Part shown: positions 32,963 to 42,242 of the stretch, piece after piece
How the letters are laid out: each line of letters begins with the position of its first letter
Position numbering within the stretch: the first letter of the stretch is position 1
Source of the DNA: Novosphingobium sp. FSW06-99
GTDB lineage: Bacteria; Pseudomonadota; Alphaproteobacteria; Sphingomonadales; Sphingomonadaceae
Length of the DNA stretch: 64,000 nucleotides
Assembly: GCF_001519065.1 (NCBI RefSeq)
Contig: NZ_KQ954253.1
Location: 1 to 64,000 of the forward strand
Direction of reading: 5' to 3'
Translations under genes and position numbers: made by a program
Notes under the pieces: generated by a model
What the model was told of the DNA's origin: nothing
The model's input: the letters and a program-made list of their open reading frames with translations, nothing else
Database searches by the model: none

Positions 32963-33748
32963 ATGACCGACACCATCCGCGCCCTGTCTCGGGGGTTGAA
33001 CGCGCTGCGAATCATCAGCGAAAGCGGCGGCAGTTCATGCCAGGCGATTGCGGATCAGCTCAACCTGTCACGCCCGACAGTCTACCGCATCCTCGGCACC
33101 TTGCTCGACAGCGGGCTGGTGTCGGTCGATGAGGGAAAGATTTACCACCCGACGCTGGAAACACGCACGCTGGAAAACGGCCTGACTGAAAAAGCATGGG
33201 CGCACTGGGCCGCCATGCCCACCCTGGTGAAGCTGCAAAAAGAGGTGGTGTGGACTTGCGAGATCGCGTCGTTTGAAGACTATGCGATGGTCCAGCGAGA
33301 TTCGACCCACTTGCAGAACCCCTACCGGATCGATGTCCAGGAATTCAACGATCGCCAGCGATCCATGCTGAGCAGCGCGGTAGGCCGCACTTATCTTGCG
33401 TTCTGCCCCTCGCAGGAAGCAGAACAGATCCTGTCGCATTTGCAGCAATTCGGTGATGCGGTCGATCCCGAAGCGCAAGTGGGCGAACACACACGGCCCA
33501 TGCTGCAGACGGTGCGCGAAAAGGGCTATGCGCTGGAACAGCGATATACCTACCCGCATGTCACATCGATCGCGGTGCCGATCCGCCATGGCGAGGCGGT
33601 GTTGGCTTGCATTGATATTGCCTGGATTTCGAGGGCGGTGCGCTTGCCCGATGCGCTGGAGAAATTCGTTCCTGCCCTGATCAAAGCCCAGGCCGAAATC
33701 GAAACCCGGCTCGCCAGCTTTGTGCTCGATTCGCAATCCTCGCACTGA
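32963..33748 (+). CDS. IclR family transcriptional regulator
   Basis: A 261-residue IclR regulator resembling MhpR-type activators. The winged helix includes SCQAIADQLNLSRPTVYRIL (about residues 25-45). The effector domain has ISSxVGRTYLAFC-like and TSIAVPIRHGEAVLACIDIA segments. It is divergent from the isomerase operon and lies upstream of the VOC/MhpA-like genes it may also control. With the IclR at 27366 it is a candidate to bind the GTCCG boxes. Confidence 0.87.
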   Translation: MTDTIRALSRGLNALRIISESGGSSCQAIADQLNLSRPTVYRILGTLLDSGLVSVDEGKIYHPTLETRTLENGLTEKAWAHWAAMPTLVKLQKEVVWTCEIASFEDYAMVQRDSTHLQNPYRIDVQEFNDRQRSMLSSAVGRTYLAFCPSQEAEQILSHLQQFGDAVDPEAQVGEHTRPMLQTVREKGYALEQRYTYPHVTSIAVPIRHGEAVLACIDIAWISRAVRLPDALEKFVPALIKAQAEIETRLASFVLDSQSSH

Positions 33749-33869
33749 AGTTCGCACAGCGGACGCCGGGCCCATAGCGGTGGCCGGGCCTCTGCGACCG
33801 CTCTACCGAACCTTCCGAACGGACGCCGGGTAAAAGCGTCGCGCCTGGCGTTGGGAAAGGGACAGCACC

Positions 33870-34391
33870 GTGGAAATTGGCCATGTCGGTTTGTATGTGC
33901 GCGATTTTGACCGCATGCTGGCCTTTTATCAAAGCGTATTCGGGTTTGCCGTGACCGACATTGCGCGCAACGACAAGCGGTCGATCGTGTTTCTGACTGG
34001 CGACCCCACATCGCATCACCAATTGGTGCTTGCCACTGGCCGGCCCAACAGCGAGCAGCATCTGATCAACCAGCTATCGTTCCGCCTCAAGACGCTGGCC
34101 GAATTGCGCCGGGTGTATGGACATCTCGTCGAAGCAGGGATCGACAATCTTGAACCGTTGACCCACGGCATTGCGTGGTCGGTCTATTTTCCCGACCCCG
34201 AAGGGAACCGTATCGAAGCTTACGTCGATACACCATGGTACATCACCCAACCGCACCGCACCACGATCGACCTCGCAGCGAGCGAAGAAGACATTTTTGC
34301 GTTTACCGAAAACTTGTGCCGCAATGCGCCGGGATTCCTGCCGGTGGACCAGTGGAGTATTGAAACCGCACACAACATCCGCGCGCTGTGA
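33870..34391 (+). CDS. single-domain VOC / extradiol dioxygenase-like protein
   Basis: A 173-residue VOC protein similar to one half of a type I extradiol dioxygenase. The 2-His-1-Glu metal set is present: His5 (HVGLYVRD), His50 (SHHQLVLA) and Glu116 (GNRIEAYVDTPW). Catalytic activity as a ring-cleavage or related iron enzyme is therefore possible. The start codon is ATG at 33870 with AAGGGA upstream. It is followed by the MhpA-like hydroxylase with a 4-base overlap if that gene starts at the GTG. Upstream sequence carries a weak copy of the GTCCG box. Confidence 0.8.
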   Translation: MEIGHVGLYVRDFDRMLAFYQSVFGFAVTDIARNDKRSIVFLTGDPTSHHQLVLATGRPNSEQHLINQLSFRLKTLAELRRVYGHLVEAGIDNLEPLTHGIAWSVYFPDPEGNRIEAYVDTPWYITQPHRTTIDLAASEEDIFAFTENLCRNAPGFLPVDQWSIETAHNIRAL

Positions 34392-34393
34392 TC

Positions 34394-35917
34394 ATGACGC
34401 CCGACAATCCAGGTCACACGGCCGTGGACGAACCATTCGATGTTGCCATCATCGGCTATGGCCCTGTCGGCGCAACATTGGCCAACTTGCTCGAACGCGA
34501 GGGGCGGCGCGTACTGGTCCTGGAACAGTTTCCGCAATCCTATCCCTTGCCCCGCGCCACCCACATCGACGGGGAAGCGATGCGCGTGCTGCAGTCGGCG
34601 GGCATTGGCGAAGATCTGGAGCCATTGCTGGGCGTTTACGCGCGGATGCGGTTCGAAGATGCGCAAGGCCGGATGCTGATCGACTGGCCGCGTCCGATTA
34701 CGCCTGGAATCCACGGTTGGCGCGACAGCAACCGGTTTCACCAGCCCGATCTGGAACACGCGTTGCAGGCGCGGATTGCCAGATCATCGCTGGTGACGGT
34801 TCGGCGGGGGCTGCGGTTGACCGGGCTGGACCAGAACGAGCTTGGTGTCACGCTGGTCGCCCGGGACGAGAGAGGCGAGCCCTGGTCGGCACAGGCTCGC
34901 TATGTGGTCGGCTGCGACGGCGCGAATTCCACTGTGCGTGCACTCATCGGTGCGGAGCTGACCGTCCTTGCCCCTTCGCAACAATGGCTGGTCGCTGACT
35001 TCATCCTGAACCCGGGCGCGCCGGAACTGCCCGAAGGCACGGTGCAATACTGCGACCCGGCCCGCCCGTTTACTTATATCGAGGGTGCGGGGCGGCGTCG
35101 GCGGTGGGAGGTCATGCTCCTGCCCGGCGATGACCCCGCGACCTTTGCGCGGCCCGATCAGGTATATCCGCTGTTGCAACGCTGGGTGTCGCCGGACCAC
35201 GTCGTGCTGGAACGCGCGGTGGTCTATGTCTTTCGGTCGGCCATCGCCTCGCGCTGGCGCAACGGGCGTGTGATGATCGCCGGCGATGCGGCGCACCAGA
35301 CCCCACCGTTTCTTGGCCAGGGCCTGTGTGCGGGCCTGCGCGATGTCATAAATCTGGCGTGGAAGATCGATCTCGCGCTCACCGGGACAGCCGATCCCGA
35401 CTTGCTCGACAGCTACCAACAGGAACTGGCACCGCACGTCACGCAATATATTGCCGAGGCCAACCGGATTGGCGGATTTATTGCCGAGACCGATCCGGAC
35501 AAGGCACGCGAACGTGACGCCATGTTGCTGTCCAGTCCGCATGTGATGACCCCGATCCGGCCAAGGCTCGGCGGTGGTCTAAGGGGACAAAACGCAAATC
35601 CGCTGGCGGGAACGCTGGCGGCACAACCCCGCTTGCGCGCAGACCGGCGCCTGGATGATCTGGTGGGGTTGCATTTTGCAGTGCTCGTCACCGCCCGTTT
35701 GGCGGCGCGGTTCACCCCGGCAATGCACGACCGGTTGCGCGCGGCAGGCGCGGTCGTGCTGGAGGGCGATGGCGACGAATATTTGGCGACAATCGGCGCA
35801 GAAGCGGTGATCATTCGCCCCGATCACTACATTTTCGGCACCGCCGGGACATTTGCCGAAGCCGAAGCCCTGATCGCCGCATTGCCGGTGGTCACAGTGA
35901 CACGGCATGACGGTTGA
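34394..35917 (+). CDS. FAD-dependent aromatic hydroxylase (MhpA-like)
   Basis: A 507-residue single-component flavoprotein hydroxylase of the MhpA/PobA-like class, which uses NAD(P)H and O2 to hydroxylate a phenol. The FAD-binding GYGPVGA motif lies near residue 21, DG near GCDGANSTVR, and GDAAHQTPPFLGQGLCAGLRD near 295 is a signature of the MhpA group. A C-terminal thioredoxin-like part is present. The ATG at 34394 is used; the GTG at 34388 is equally possible and would overlap the VOC gene by four bases. The next gene overlaps its end. Likely substrates are hydroxylated aromatic acids or phenols. Confidence 0.87.
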   Translation: MTPDNPGHTAVDEPFDVAIIGYGPVGATLANLLEREGRRVLVLEQFPQSYPLPRATHIDGEAMRVLQSAGIGEDLEPLLGVYARMRFEDAQGRMLIDWPRPITPGIHGWRDSNRFHQPDLEHALQARIARSSLVTVRRGLRLTGLDQNELGVTLVARDERGEPWSAQARYVVGCDGANSTVRALIGAELTVLAPSQQWLVADFILNPGAPELPEGTVQYCDPARPFTYIEGAGRRRRWEVMLLPGDDPATFARPDQVYPLLQRWVSPDHVVLERAVVYVFRSAIASRWRNGRVMIAGDAAHQTPPFLGQGLCAGLRDVINLAWKIDLALTGTADPDLLDSYQQELAPHVTQYIAEANRIGGFIAETDPDKARERDAMLLSSPHVMTPIRPRLGGGLRGQNANPLAGTLAAQPRLRADRRLDDLVGLHFAVLVTARLAARFTPAMHDRLRAAGAVVLEGDGDEYLATIGAEAVIIRPDHYIFGTAGTFAEAEALIAALPVVTVTRHDG

Positions 35918-36776
35918 TCTGGTCCCCTGCGGCCGGATCGGCACAGCCCTGCAACGGCCGGAATGCGTGCTGGTCACCCTGGATGGCGATCTGGCGGTCT
36001 CCGACAGCCGGGGCGGTATAACACGGATCAGCACCGATGGCTGTTGCCGCCACGTCCCTGCCCCGGGCGGCACCACCAATGGAATTGCGCAAGACCGCGA
36101 CGGCACGTTCTATCTGGCCGGGATTGACAGCGGAACCGTCCATACGCTTGCCCCGGACGGATCTGGCCGACTGGAATTCGGGCAATTCGATGGCCATGAT
36201 CTGGGCGCTGCCAACTTTGTCCATTTCGATCCGGCGGGCGATCTGTGGCTGACCGTATCCACCCGCACCGTTCCGCGATCGCGCGCAATCGACCATCCGA
36301 TACCCGATGGATATGTCGTGAAGCGGACGGCCGCCGGTCCCAGGCTGATGGCGTCCGGCCTGTGCTTCGCCAACGAACTGCGCTTTGATTCAGCCATGCA
36401 GCATGTCTATCTCGCCGAAAGCCGACGAGGCAGGGTGTTACGGATGCGCCTTTCGGACAGCGGCGAGCCAGGGCCAGCCGAAGCGTTCGGCCCCGATCCG
36501 CTCTTTGAAGGCGCAATCGTCGATGGCCTGGCCTTCGACGTGGACGGGGGCCTGTGGGTCACCGAGGTGACACGCAACGGCATCCATCGCATCGCCCCCA
36601 GTGGACAGGCCCGGTGCCTGTTTGAAGACCCTGAGGCATCGGTGTTGAACTTTCCCGCCAGCATTGCCTTTGGCGGAGACGACCGCAAGACGGTGTTCGT
36701 CGGGTCAATCCGCCTCGACCATCTGGTGACCATGCGCAGCTCTGTTGCTGGCGCACCCATGTGGCACCAGAGTTAG
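35907..36776 (+). CDS. SMP-30/gluconolactonase-like hydrolase
   Basis: A 289-residue beta-propeller protein of the SMP-30/LRE family. Expected metal ligands are Glu in QRPECVLV near residue 19, Asn in FANELRF and Asp in IVDGLAFD. It overlaps the end of the MhpA-like gene by 11 bases, so it belongs to the same transcript. It may hydrolyse a lactone formed after ring hydroxylation or cleavage. It is convergent with the FAH-type gene. Confidence 0.83.
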   Translation: MTVDLVPCGRIGTALQRPECVLVTLDGDLAVSDSRGGITRISTDGCCRHVPAPGGTTNGIAQDRDGTFYLAGIDSGTVHTLAPDGSGRLEFGQFDGHDLGAANFVHFDPAGDLWLTVSTRTVPRSRAIDHPIPDGYVVKRTAAGPRLMASGLCFANELRFDSAMQHVYLAESRRGRVLRMRLSDSGEPGPAEAFGPDPLFEGAIVDGLAFDVDGGLWVTEVTRNGIHRIAPSGQARCLFEDPEASVLNFPASIAFGGDDRKTVFVGSIRLDHLVTMRSSVAGAPMWHQS

Positions 36777-36995
36777 CGCGAGCGCAGGAGTTCCAGTGTG
36801 CGCCGGAAGGGCAGATTGCGCGATGCTGCGTCGAAATTCTCGCCGCCGGGTGACGCTTCACATCGGCCCTACGCGGGCTCAGGCCAAACACCGGCTGCCA
36901 GACGCACCCCGCGCCGGGACTCGGGCGGCGCGCGGCACACTGCCACGCGCTCACCCGGAAACCGTCACGGTCTGACGTCGGGGTGCCCCGGTTGA

Positions 36996-37850
36996 TCAGA
37001 CGCGTTCGGCCTGGATCGGGTTTTTGAGCACGCCGACCTCAGTGATTTCGACTTCGACCAGGTCACCTTCCTTCATGAACAACTTGGGTTCGCGACGAAC
37101 GCCAACCCCGCCCGGAGTGCCCGTGACGATTACGTCGCCGGGTTCAAGCGGGATGAAGGTTGAGCAATATTCGATCAAATAAGGGATCGAAAAGATCATT
37201 TCATCGCTGGTGGCATTCTGCAATTCCATGCCGTTCAGCCGGGTTTTCAGATGCAGCGTCTGGTTGTCGGCGATTTCACCACGCGTCGTCATCCACGGAC
37301 CAAAACCACCAGTCTTGTAGAAGTTCTTGCCAGGACCCCACTGGGCGGTATGGCGCTGCCATTCGCGAATGCTGCCATCGTTGTATGGCGCATAGCCGGC
37401 AATGTAGTCCCAGCAATCGGCCTCGGCGATACGGCGCCCCGCCTTGCCAATGATGACGGCAATTTCGCCTTCGTAGTCAAACGTTTCGGATTCGGGGGGC
37501 AGCAGCAACGGTTCCTGATGCGCGGCCTGGCTGGCCGCAAAACGCGCAAACACCATCGGTCGCGCGCTGGGATCACGACCGATCTCGGTGCGGTGGGAAT
37601 CATAATTCACGCCGATGCAGATGATTTTGGGCGGATTGGGAATAACCGGCAGAAACGTGATATCTGCCAGATCATAGTCGCCCGTGGCCCCCGCAATAGC
37701 GGCCTCGACTTCGTCAAGTGCGCCAGCCTTGAGCACGGCAACGATATCGGCATAGACTCCAGCAAATTTCAGCCCGAGGTCAACAACGCGTGTACCGACC
37801 ACCGCGCCAAAGCTGTCGCGTCCTTCGTGGGTAAAGCTAAGCAGTTTCAT
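36996..37850 (-). CDS. fumarylacetoacetate hydrolase (FAH) family protein
   Basis: A 284-residue FAH-fold hydrolase. IICIGVNYDSHRTEIG begins the domain near residue 76, and the metal-site FDYEGEIAVIIGKAGRRI follows. GDVIVTGTPGGVGVRREP lies near the end. Members hydrolyse or decarboxylate 2,4-dioxo acids from aromatic ring cleavage, or act as isomerases and hydratases. It is the last gene of a six-gene minus-strand operon starting at 42009. The exact reaction is not fixed by sequence. Confidence 0.88.
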   Translation of the reverse strand: MKLLSFTHEGRDSFGAVVGTRVVDLGLKFAGVYADIVAVLKAGALDEVEAAIAGATGDYDLADITFLPVIPNPPKIICIGVNYDSHRTEIGRDPSARPMVFARFAASQAAHQEPLLLPPESETFDYEGEIAVIIGKAGRRIAEADCWDYIAGYAPYNDGSIREWQRHTAQWGPGKNFYKTGGFGPWMTTRGEIADNQTLHLKTRLNGMELQNATSDEMIFSIPYLIEYCSTFIPLEPGDVIVTGTPGGVGVRREPKLFMKEGDLVEVEITEVGVLKNPIQAERV

Positions 37851-37883
37851 GAGGAAAAATCCTTTATTGTGCGAAAATAAAAT

Positions 37884-38432
37884 TCATGCCGGTAGTGGAA
37901 ACTGCACGAGATATTCCAGGTATTCGGGTTCAAGATCGATCTCGATCGCGGCCATTACGCGCACCAGGCCATTGTATTCACCGATGGCTACCAGCAGATC
38001 GACAAGTTGCGCGGTGTTCATCGCTTTTGCCAGCACATCGAAAATGGGCTGCGGCAAGGCTATCGCATCGGTCAACGAACGCGCCGCCGCCAACACAGCC
38101 GACGCCACCGGATCAAGGTGCGTTCCAATCCCCTGGGTTTCCGGCCCAATTGCGCGGATATCTTGCACGCTGACCCCGAACGACAACGCGATATCGACGT
38201 GATGCGCCCATTCATAGGCTGACCGCGTGGAATACCCGACTTGCAGAATTGCCAGTTCGCGCAGGCGCACATCCAGCGTGCTGTCATGCCGAAAATACAT
38301 CCCGCGCCCGGCGACATTTCGCGCGAGTTTCGGGCTGTGCGCGACAGCACGCGTGATATTGGACTTCATCCGCGGAATGTCCTGGTACTCAGGCGCCAGG
38401 TCGCTGTTATCGAGGTATGTCAGCCTTCCCAT
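37884..38432 (-). CDS. carboxymuconolactone decarboxylase (CMD)-family protein
   Basis: A 182-residue CMD-fold protein. LRELAILQVGYSTRSAYEWAHHVDIA is the conserved core with the His near residue 78, and no CxxC redox pair is present. GGGAGAG lies before the ATG. It sits between SDR and FAH genes in the operon that starts at 42009 and is one of three CMD-like proteins in the aromatic cluster. A role in handling a muconolactone-like or cyclic intermediate is possible but unproven. Confidence 0.82.
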   Translation of the reverse strand: MGRLTYLDNSDLAPEYQDIPRMKSNITRAVAHSPKLARNVAGRGMYFRHDSTLDVRLRELAILQVGYSTRSAYEWAHHVDIALSFGVSVQDIRAIGPETQGIGTHLDPVASAVLAAARSLTDAIALPQPIFDVLAKAMNTAQLVDLLVAIGEYNGLVRVMAAIEIDLEPEYLEYLVQFPLPA

Positions 38433-38462
38433 CGCGCTCTCCCCTGCCCTCGTTGTTGAAGG

Positions 38463-39296
38463 TCAGACAGCTTCTGCCTCGGCCGCGCGTACGATTGAGC
38501 GCGGATCGAAATTCGCCCGGGCAAAATTGATCAGGTCGGGCAGATAGCCGTCCTGCGAACAGATCAGATAATCGCCCCGCGCCAGGCCGTCGATCAACAC
38601 GCCGGCGGCATGTTCGGCGCTGACCCGGATGGTACGACGATGCGGCACGCCGATGGCAAAATCCGCTGGCCCCGGCGCGCCGGGGATCGGCGGCAGATCG
38701 CCGCCGGGTTCGTCCGACGTGGCGGTAATTCCAGGACAAAACACCGAAACCGCGACACCGGTGCCAGCCAGGGCATGGGCAAAGGCGTGGCTCATCGACA
38801 GTTGCGCACCCTTTGATGCGATATAAGGCCCCATGAAACGGATCGGCGGATCGGGGAGCAGCGCCAGACCCGAAGACGTGTTGATGATATGCCCGCTGCC
38901 GCGCGCCAGCATCTCGGGCAGAAACGCGTTGATCATCCGCACATAGCCCAGAACATTGACATCCAATGCATCGCGCCATTGGTCGATGCCGACCAGCGCA
39001 ATCGAACCGGTGATGGGTGGCTTGGCGGCGTTGTTGATCAGCATGTCGATCCCGCCACTGGCCGCCGCCAACACGGCTTCGCGCAGAGCCTGCACATCGC
39101 TGTCTTTGCTGACATCGCAGCCAAATCCCAGCACCGTGCCACCGGCCAATCCGGCCGCCGCAGCTTCTGCCCCGGCACGATCAAGGTCGGCAATGAACAC
39201 GCGCGCGCCAAGTTCGGTCAACCGGCGAGCGGTGCCAAGCCCGATCCCGCGCGCCGCCCCGGTGATAAGGACGACTTTGCCATCGTATCGCGTCAT
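38463..39296 (-). CDS. short-chain dehydrogenase/reductase (SDR)
   Basis: A 277-residue SDR with TGAARGIG near residue 12, NNAAKP near 90, the serine region INTSSGLAL and the catalytic segment YIASK. GAGGAA lies upstream of the ATG. It follows the dienelactone hydrolase-like gene by 11 bp in the operon. An alcohol/ketone step in aromatic breakdown is likely; the substrate is unknown. Confidence 0.87.
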   Translation of the reverse strand: MTRYDGKVVLITGAARGIGLGTARRLTELGARVFIADLDRAGAEAAAAGLAGGTVLGFGCDVSKDSDVQALREAVLAAASGGIDMLINNAAKPPITGSIALVGIDQWRDALDVNVLGYVRMINAFLPEMLARGSGHIINTSSGLALLPDPPIRFMGPYIASKGAQLSMSHAFAHALAGTGVAVSVFCPGITATSDEPGGDLPPIPGAPGPADFAIGVPHRRTIRVSAEHAAGVLIDGLARGDYLICSQDGYLPDLINFARANFDPRSIVRAAEAEAV

Positions 39297-39307
39297 GATT
39301 ATTTCCT

Positions 39308-40030
39308 CTACGCCGCCCGCCCGGGGTCGGCACTATGCTCTGCAAGCTGAAAGACGAACGACTGCCATGCCCGCCGGTCGGCCCTGCCATCATAGCCAAA
39401 CCCCGGCAAATCGGGCACATCCCGGTCGGTAAAGCCATGGCCGACCCCGCCATAGAGGCACAGTTGAAAGTCGATTTTCGCTGCCGCCATTTCCGCAGTG
39501 AACCCGGCAATCTGTTCCGCCGGAACAAATGGATCGGCATCGCCGGTACACACCAGCACCGACCCTGCGATCTGGCTTGCGCCGCGCGTGCTGGCCAGCG
39601 CGCCATGGAATACGCTGACGCTGCGCAGTGGTGCCCCGGCCCGCGCCAGTTCCAGCGCGCACCAACCGCCAAAGCAATATCCTGCCGCCGCCAGATTGCC
39701 CGCCGCACCGCCGCTTTGCTGTACCAGCGCATCAAGCCCACTTTGCAAACGGACCATCAGTTCAGCAGGATCAGCCTTGAGAGCCTCGACCAACTGGCGC
39801 GCTTCGGGCGGGTGGGCGGCAAACCGCCCGCCACCATGCAGATCGACCGCCAAAGCGGCATAGCCAAGCGCCGCCAGTGCGTCTGCGCGTCGCCGCAAAT
39901 GCGCACCCAGGCCAGGCGCTTCATGCACCAGCAGAACGCCGCCCCGGACCGCACCTGACTGAGGCTGGGCATAATAGCCGCACGCTTCGACCGAACCGGC
40001 GGTGTAATGCAAATCATGCCCGACGGTCAT
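39308..40030 (-). CDS. dienelactone hydrolase family protein
   Basis: A 240-residue alpha/beta hydrolase of the dienelactone hydrolase family, which opens dienelactones to maleylacetate in chloroaromatic pathways. The nucleophile is Cys119 in GYCFGGW, with an Asp in TGDADPFV and a His in GVGHGF completing the triad. The ATG at 40030 overlaps the upstream CMD-like stop by four bases. Maleylacetate as product would fit the reductase encoded at 44676; the real substrate is inferred. Confidence 0.85.
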   Translation of the reverse strand: MTVGHDLHYTAGSVEACGYYAQPQSGAVRGGVLLVHEAPGLGAHLRRRADALAALGYAALAVDLHGGGRFAAHPPEARQLVEALKADPAELMVRLQSGLDALVQQSGGAAGNLAAAGYCFGGWCALELARAGAPLRSVSVFHGALASTRGASQIAGSVLVCTGDADPFVPAEQIAGFTAEMAAAKIDFQLCLYGGVGHGFTDRDVPDLPGFGYDGRADRRAWQSFVFQLAEHSADPGRAA

Positions 40031-40785
40031 ACGGTGCCCCCTGTCAGTTCGTTGATTACCGGCAGTGCAAACACCATTGCGTGGATCCCCATGCTCGACA
40101 CCAGCCGAGCGACATCCAGCACTTCGTCGACCGACGCGCCCTGCGACAGTGCCGCCTGCGCATGCGCTCGCGCTCCAGCCGCGTTCAATTGCGTGCACTG
40201 GACATGGACGGCCAACGAAATCAGATGCGCGTCTTTCGCGCTCAAAACGGCAGTGGGCCCGCGCAACGGCGCGCTGGCAAAATCGAGCCACCTGGCGTGA
40301 AACACGGGATCCAGTGCGATCCCCACGCCAAAGGCCGCATCAACATCACCAAACAGGGCGGCATGGTCGGCACGCACCGCATCGGCATCGGCGGTGCGGG
40401 GCAGTGCGGGCACTGCATCCGCCACCGCGCCTGCGGCAGTGACATAGGAATGAAACCCCATCGCGCTGACCGTGGCGACAACCGCCATCAGTTCATCGCG
40501 CGTCGCACCCAAAGCCAGTGCCTGGCGGGCGTGATTGCGCAGGCCCTTGTCAAACATGTGCGTTGGGGTGCAATTGGTCGCGACATAAAGCAGTTCCCGA
40601 AATTTCGGGCTCAATGTTCCCCGATCGGCAACATAGGCCGAGAATTCCAGATATGCCGCGACATAGGCCGGTGAATAGCCAAGCATGGCTTCCCAGTCGT
40701 CGTTCCAGTGGCCGCGACGGCGCTTGAACGCTTCGCGCACCGATGCCGGATCAGGGCCACCTTCCGGCGTTTGCAACGGGCCCAT
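40027..40785 (-). CDS. two-domain carboxymuconolactone decarboxylase (CMD)-family protein
   Basis: A 252-residue protein with two CMD-like repeats. The first centres on LSPKFRELLYVATNCTPTHMFDKGLRNH (about residues 58-86) and the second on SAKDAHLISLAVHVQCTQLNAAGARAH-like sequence near 180-206. Single-domain CMD proteins are about half this size, so it is a tandem version. It lies between the flavin oxygenase and dienelactone hydrolase-like genes with overlapping codons. Function is unknown beyond the family link to lactone decarboxylation. Confidence 0.78.
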   Translation of the reverse strand: MGPLQTPEGGPDPASVREAFKRRRGHWNDDWEAMLGYSPAYVAAYLEFSAYVADRGTLSPKFRELLYVATNCTPTHMFDKGLRNHARQALALGATRDELMAVVATVSAMGFHSYVTAAGAVADAVPALPRTADADAVRADHAALFGDVDAAFGVGIALDPVFHARWLDFASAPLRGPTAVLSAKDAHLISLAVHVQCTQLNAAGARAHAQAALSQGASVDEVLDVARLVSSMGIHAMVFALPVINELTGGTV

Positions 40786-40788
40786 CTT

Positions 40789-42009
40789 TCAGAACGGCGT
40801 CAGCGGTGGCATGCCAAAGTGCAACCGCGCCGCATTCACCGCGGTGCGTGACTTTTGCTGCACAAAATGGGTCTTTTGCACGCTGGCGTCCCGATAGAGC
40901 CGCGCGAGCATCGAATCCCTGGCGCCGATACTGGTCCCTGCAGTGGTGAAGATAATTTCCAGCGCATCCCACGCCAGCCGGCATGCCTCTTGCGCCGCGA
41001 CGAACAGCCGCCGGTCGGTTTCCTCGCTGAATTCCCCACCGGTGATCGGATCGACGGAACACGCCTCGACATAGCGCTCGGTGATCTTGAGCAGCAGTGC
41101 TTCGGCCGCGTCCACCTTGCCCTGCGCGTCGCCGAAATACTGCTGAAATTCGTGACTTTCAAACAGCGGAATGCGGGGTGGAAAACGCATCGTCTTGGTG
41201 CGGCAGATTTCTTCATAGAGATCCAGCGCACCTTTGACGGTTCCGATCACGACCGCGCCCAGTTCGATCAGGAAATAGGATCCCTTGCGCCCACTGTACA
41301 TCGGGTTGGCATGCGCCGCATTGGTGCTCTTTGCCTGCCACATCGCCATCGGCGCGGTGCGATATTCAGGAATGTACAGGTCCTTGACTACGACCTGGCG
41401 CGAGCCGGTGCCCTGCATGCCGATCATTCGCCAATTGTTGACGATCGTGCAATCGTCACGATCGACCAGCATCAGCCGGGCAGTCATCGACCCATCTTCG
41501 TCCGGGGCAACCCCGCTGACCATCACATGGGTGGAGACATCGCAACCCGATGCGTAATCCCAACTGCCGCTGACGCGAAAGCCGCTGCCTTCGCGCTTTA
41601 CCGGCACGGGAGACCCGACCGACGGACAGCGATAATCGCCAGATTTGCCATAGGCCTCGATCTGCGCGCGGATGTCGAAATCGGCCAGCATGACCGGATG
41701 ACCCGATACCAGCGCCAGCACCCACGCGCTTGACGGACAACCGCGTGCGATCTCCATCATGACCCGCACATAAGTCGGCAAAGTGAATTCATAACCGCCG
41801 AAACTGCGCGGCTGAACAATGCGGTAAAATCCGGCGTCGAGGAATTCCTGATTGGTCACCTCAAGCAACCGCCCCGCGTCTTCGGTCTGCGCCTGACGCG
41901 ACCGCAACGTCGGGATCATCGCCCTGGCGCGCGCAATCATTTCATCCGGGGTCAAACCCGGTTCAGGAGGAAGGAGGGTTGCCTTGGTACGCACCTCTGC
42001 CATGGACAT
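40789..42009 (-). CDS. acyl-CoA dehydrogenase-fold flavin monooxygenase (HsaA-like oxygenase)
   Basis: A 406-residue paralogue of the protein at 21959. GFYRIVQPRSFGGYEFTL and GSWDYASGCDVSTHVMVSG-like segments place it with two-component flavin oxygenases of the HsaA/HpaB-C2 type. The ATG at 42009 has GAGG six bases upstream and is preferred over neighbouring ATGs. It is the first gene of a six-gene operon (CMD, DLH, SDR, CMD, FAH), divergent from an MFS gene. Two GTCCG boxes lie between. The reductase partner is probably the gene at 49705. Confidence 0.82.
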   Translation of the reverse strand: MSMAEVRTKATLLPPEPGLTPDEMIARARAMIPTLRSRQAQTEDAGRLLEVTNQEFLDAGFYRIVQPRSFGGYEFTLPTYVRVMMEIARGCPSSAWVLALVSGHPVMLADFDIRAQIEAYGKSGDYRCPSVGSPVPVKREGSGFRVSGSWDYASGCDVSTHVMVSGVAPDEDGSMTARLMLVDRDDCTIVNNWRMIGMQGTGSRQVVVKDLYIPEYRTAPMAMWQAKSTNAAHANPMYSGRKGSYFLIELGAVVIGTVKGALDLYEEICRTKTMRFPPRIPLFESHEFQQYFGDAQGKVDAAEALLLKITERYVEACSVDPITGGEFSEETDRRLFVAAQEACRLAWDALEIIFTTAGTSIGARDSMLARLYRDASVQKTHFVQQKSRTAVNAARLHFGMPPLTPF

Positions 42010-42107
42010 GGAATGCCTCATTTGTTGTAAACGGCTTGCATAACCCAAGCGAACGCCGTGGTGGTTGCGCCATCCGCACGATGAACCGCAACCCGCGACC
42101 CCGGCGC

Positions 42108-42122
42108 GTCCGGTTGGCGTAC
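42108..42122 (+). promoter_or_regulatory. GTCCG box C1
   Basis: GTCCGGTTGGCGTAC lies between the divergent flavin oxygenase (42009) and MFS (42243) genes. With C2 it forms a pair facing each other across nine bases. Confidence 0.55.
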
Positions 42123-42131
42123 ATGGTGGCC

Positions 42132-42146
42132 GTACACCACCCGGAC
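42132..42146 (-). promoter_or_regulatory. GTCCG box C2
   Basis: On the minus strand it reads GTCCGGGTGGTGTAC. Together with C1 it gives one box per divergent promoter, a strong sign of shared regulation. Confidence 0.55.
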
Positions 42147-42242
42147 GGATTGGCGTGCAGGGCTGTTGAATGATCGGCCTTGGCCTAACCGGTCAGGGTG
42201 CACGCCGGGCGATAGACCTCGCAATCGACACGGGAGAACGCG

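Noticed and set aside
36777..36995. Terminator between convergent SMP-30 and FAH genes
   Set aside because: Only short GC stems such as CGGGG-TG-CCCCG are present, with a loop too short to be credible.
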